DNA from: CAYWEP01 sp964613075
GTDB taxonomy: Bacteria > Patescibacteriota > Microgenomatia > Levybacterales > UBA12049
Length of the DNA stretch: 14,428 nt
Direction of reading: 5' to 3'
Assembly (NCBI GenBank): GCA_964613075.1
Contig: CAZTFV010000032.1
Span: 1-14,428, forward strand
This document shows, one piece after another, positions 13,196 to 14,428 of the stretch; within the stretch, counting starts at the first letter, position 1, and every line of letters begins with the position of its first letter. The position numbers and the translations under genes are program-made. Under the pieces are notes generated by a model. The model was not told the origin of the DNA and searched no databases. It saw only the letters and a list, made by a program, of their open reading frames with translations.

Positions 13196-13480
13196 ATGAA
13201 ACAATATTTCGTTTACATTTTAACCAACTGGCGTGATAGGGTTTTATATGTGGGCGTAACTAACGATTTGACAAGACGTATGTATGAACACAAGCAAAAG
13301 TTGGTTGAAGGCTTTACAAGTAAGTACAATCTAACTAAACTAGTTTACTTTGAAGCATTTGCAGACATAAATGATGCGATTGCAGCTGAGAAGAAAATTA
13401 AAGGTTGGATAAGAATAAAGAAGATAAAACTTATTGAGTCAAAAAATCCAAGCTGGATTGACTTGTCTTTGTCATTCTGA
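13196..13480 (+). CDS. GIY-YIG (URI-type) endonuclease-like protein
   Basis: This 94-aa protein is a stand-alone GIY-YIG nuclease domain, the fold used by UvrC and some homing endonucleases to cut DNA. The two strands that name the family appear as FVYIL (5-9) and LYVGVTND (17-24); Arg27-Arg28 and His32 follow, and Glu65 (AAEKKIKGW) is the probable metal ligand. The length equals that of the small COG2827-type group. The gene stands alone between repeats: copy 2 ends 6 nt before ATG 13196, and copy 3 supplies the last codons and the TGA stop (TCATTCTGA). No Shine-Dalgarno site is present. Its placement next to a tRNA gene and its fusion to the repeat suggest that gene and repeats travelled together. 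Repair or homing role is unproven. Confidence 0.93.
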   Translation: MKQYFVYILTNWRDRVLYVGVTNDLTRRMYEHKQKLVEGFTSKYNLTKLVYFEAFADINDAIAAEKKIKGWIRIKKIKLIESKNPSWIDLSLSF

Positions 13481-13525
13481 ACGAAGTGAAGAATCTAAGA
13501 TCCTTCGCTGACGCTCAGGATGACA
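13470..13525. repeat. CATTCTGA-family repeat, copy 3 plus inverted copy 4
   Basis: TGTCATTCTGA, ACGAAGTGAA and GAATCT (13470-13496) are followed after two bases by an inverted relative (13499-13525: GATCCTTCGCTGACGCTCAG then GATGACA). Together they form a long imperfect hairpin. Its left arm contains the stop codon of the nuclease gene and its right arm ends 7 nt before the tRNA. Confidence 0.85.
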
Positions 13526-13532
13526 TTTTCGC

Positions 13533-13616
13533 GGCCGAGTGGCGGAACTGGCAGACGCGCACGCCTCAAGAGCGTGTGATCGCAAGATCATGTGGGTTCG
13601 ATCCCCTCCTCGGCTA
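13533..13616 (+). tRNA. tRNA-Leu (CAA)
   Basis: This is an 84-nt class II tRNA that reads UUG codons. Acceptor arm GGCCGAG (13533-13539) pairs with CTCGGCT (13609-13615), with a G-U at the end pair. The D arm is GCGGAACTGGCAGACGC. The anticodon stem CACGC/GCGTG encloses CTCAAGA with anticodon CAA at 13567-13569. The long variable arm TGATC-GCAA-GATCA is typical of leucine tRNAs. The T loop TTCGATC is flanked by GTGGG/CCCTC with one T-T mismatch. A73 is the discriminator, and CCA is not encoded. Confidence 0.97.
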
Positions 13617-13642
13617 CTGAGAAGTTATAACAGAGTTTTTCC

Positions 13643-13678
13643 TCTAAAGTATACCACTATGTAGTGCTATACTTTAGA
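13643..13678. terminator. Long hairpin between the convergent tRNA-Leu and def genes
   Basis: Arms of 17 bp (13643-13659 and 13662-13678, outer part TCTAAAGTATA/TATACTTTAGA) have one mismatch. The hairpin lies between the end of tRNA-Leu (plus) and the stop of def (minus, 13679), where a two-way terminator is expected. There is no T-run directly after either arm, so it may be a processing or protective stem. Confidence 0.6.
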
Positions 13679-14278
13679 CTATCTTCTCCACTTTGACACA
13701 TCAACAAATTGCTTCCAGGTTTTTCGATTTTTTTTATACTGCAAATATTGTGACAGTTTTACCAAATGCGCCTTTGTCGGATCTTTGAGTCTGTCGATAA
13801 ACAAAACTCCATTGAGGTGATCGATTTCATGCTGCAATAATACTGCCTGCCAACCTTTTGCGTCGATAATAAATTCATTTCCCCAACGATCTATTGCCTG
13901 TACTTTTACTCTTTTGAATCGCGGCACTTCTCCCCAGATATTGGGCAAACTTACACACCCTTCCCATCGTATAACAACTGTTTTGGAATACCAGGGAATT
14001 TTTGGATTGAGAAAAACATGCACATCGCTTGTATCGCGTCGTCTCATTGCAAAATCAACAATACTAATCCTCTTCATAACGCCGACTTGATTGGCTGATA
14101 GGCCAATCGTCATCGGCTTTCCTCTATCACCTCTTTCTCCTTTGTTATTCTGTCCATAGACAAAATCCAGTAACGCATCAATTGTCTTTTGCGTTTCTTT
14201 AACATGCAGAGCTTTCCCTGAGATTTCTTGACAAACAGTCCGCAATCGGTAATCGGTTTTACTAAGTGCTTTGAGCAT
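13679..14278 (-). CDS. def: Peptide deformylase
   Basis: This metal enzyme removes the formyl group from the N-terminal Met of new proteins. All three family motifs are present in the 199-aa protein: IGLSANQVG (58-66, with Gln64; the common form is GLAAPQ), EGCVSLP (106-112, with metal ligand Cys108) and QHEIDHLNG (149-157, with metal ligands His150 and His154 and catalytic Glu151). A charged stretch (NNKGERGDRGKP, 44-55) precedes motif I and the C-terminus is a basic tail. The start at ATG 14278 has a promoter about 20 nt upstream and no Shine-Dalgarno sequence. It is convergent with tRNA-Leu and divergent from ddl. The Ala-Pro to Ala-Asn change in motif I is unusual but does not remove a catalytic residue. 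Confidence 0.96.
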   Translation of the reverse strand: MLKALSKTDYRLRTVCQEISGKALHVKETQKTIDALLDFVYGQNNKGERGDRGKPMTIGLSANQVGVMKRISIVDFAMRRRDTSDVHVFLNPKIPWYSKTVVIRWEGCVSLPNIWGEVPRFKRVKVQAIDRWGNEFIIDAKGWQAVLLQHEIDHLNGVLFIDRLKDPTKAHLVKLSQYLQYKKNRKTWKQFVDVSKWRR

Positions 14279-14297
14279 ATTATCCGAGAACAGGGGT

Positions 14298-14326
14298 ATT
14301 ATTGCATAGCCTTATGCTTTCTTCAA
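14298..14326 (-). promoter_or_regulatory. Promoter of def
   Basis: On the minus strand TTGAAG (14326-14321), 17 bp, AATAAT (14303-14298), 19 nt before ATG 14278. A small perfect inverted repeat (GCATA/TATGC, 14304-14317) lies in the spacer. Confidence 0.5.
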
Positions 14327-14328
14327 AT

Positions 14329-14357
14329 TTGACTCATCACTGTCTTTGGTCTATTAT
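14329..14357 (+). promoter_or_regulatory. Promoter of ddl
   Basis: TTGACT (14329-14334), 17 bp, TATTAT (14352-14357), 10 nt before ATG 14368. The leader would be at most a few bases. It lies back to back with the def promoter, only two bases apart. Confidence 0.65.
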
Positions 14358-14367
14358 GCTAAGACCG

Positions 14368-14428
14368 ATGCGCAAGAAACGAATAGGCATCCTCTTCGGC
14401 GGCAGGTCAGCAGAGCATGAAGTAGCGC
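14368..14428 (+). CDS. ddl: D-alanine--D-alanine ligase, N-terminal fragment
   Basis: Only the first 20 codons are in the window: MRKKRIGILFGGRSAEHEVA. The word GILFGGRSAEHEV is the characteristic first strand and glycine-rich turn of D-Ala-D-Ala ligases, the cytoplasmic ATP-dependent enzymes that make the dipeptide end of peptidoglycan precursors. The start follows a clear promoter by 10 nt, with no Shine-Dalgarno site. The gene is divergent from def. The rest lies beyond the right edge, so integrity is unknown. Confidence 0.92.
   Translation, partial: MRKKRIGILFGGRSAEHEVA

Noticed and set aside
8465..13480. Reassigned UGA codon
   Set aside because: TGA ends the 49-aa gene and the nuclease gene at the expected places, and no in-frame TGA interrupts recognised proteins.

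Overview
The window looks like a piece of a Patescibacteria (Candidate Phyla Radiation) chromosome, most likely of the Microgenomates type. This is an inference. It rests on the mix of housekeeping genes (yebC, efp, def, ddl, tRNA-Leu) with poorly characterised membrane proteins and very small conserved-looking ORFs, on the near absence of Shine-Dalgarno sequences, on promoters placed so close to start codons that transcripts should be leaderless, and on several families of short intergenic repeats. TGA ends several genes, so the UGA-recoded groups (Gracilibacteria, SR1/Absconditabacteria) are not favoured.

Layout. Positions 1-907 (minus) hold most of a XerC/XerD-like tyrosine recombinase. 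It diverges from a GH37-type trehalase-like gene (947-2356), which is followed by a secreted M11-like metallopeptidase with its own strong promoter (2414-3607). A 1.4 kb stretch with no convincing gene follows (3608-5041). It holds a doubtful small ORF, a four-unit heptamer array, a near-perfect 24-bp palindrome, two DnaA-box matches and a palindromic element. Then come a polytopic membrane protein and yebC (minus, 5042-6655), diverging from a TPR protein (6762-7490). A long minus-strand block runs 11992 to 7469: efp, an MFS transporter, an Lgt-like membrane protein, an RluA-type pseudouridine synthase, a 49-aa Lys-rich protein, a LytR_C-domain protein and a 50-aa membrane protein. Upstream lies a NIF3/DUF34 gene (12092-13045). 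A GIY-YIG nuclease gene bracketed by CATTCTGA-type repeats sits next to a tRNA-Leu(CAA) gene (13533-13616). A peptide deformylase (minus) and the first 20 codons of a D-Ala-D-Ala ligase (plus) diverge at the right end.

Themes. Translation and its quality control (EF-P, peptide deformylase, pseudouridine synthase, tRNA-Leu, YebC) and the cell envelope (Ddl, LytR_C protein, Lgt-like protein, MFS, secreted peptidase) dominate. The most interesting structure is a palindromic element present at 4952-5043 between genes and again at 9242-9317 inside the pseudouridine synthase, where it adds about 25 in-frame residues. Both copies can encode a similar peptide (RVPGVSG...KASD...FDTL), which recalls the protein-inserting palindromic elements of Rickettsia. 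Other repeats are an 8-nt TATC-phased tract in the same gene, two 28-bp TTAGAAA arrays 7.7 kb apart, and the CATTCTGA repeats around the nuclease gene.
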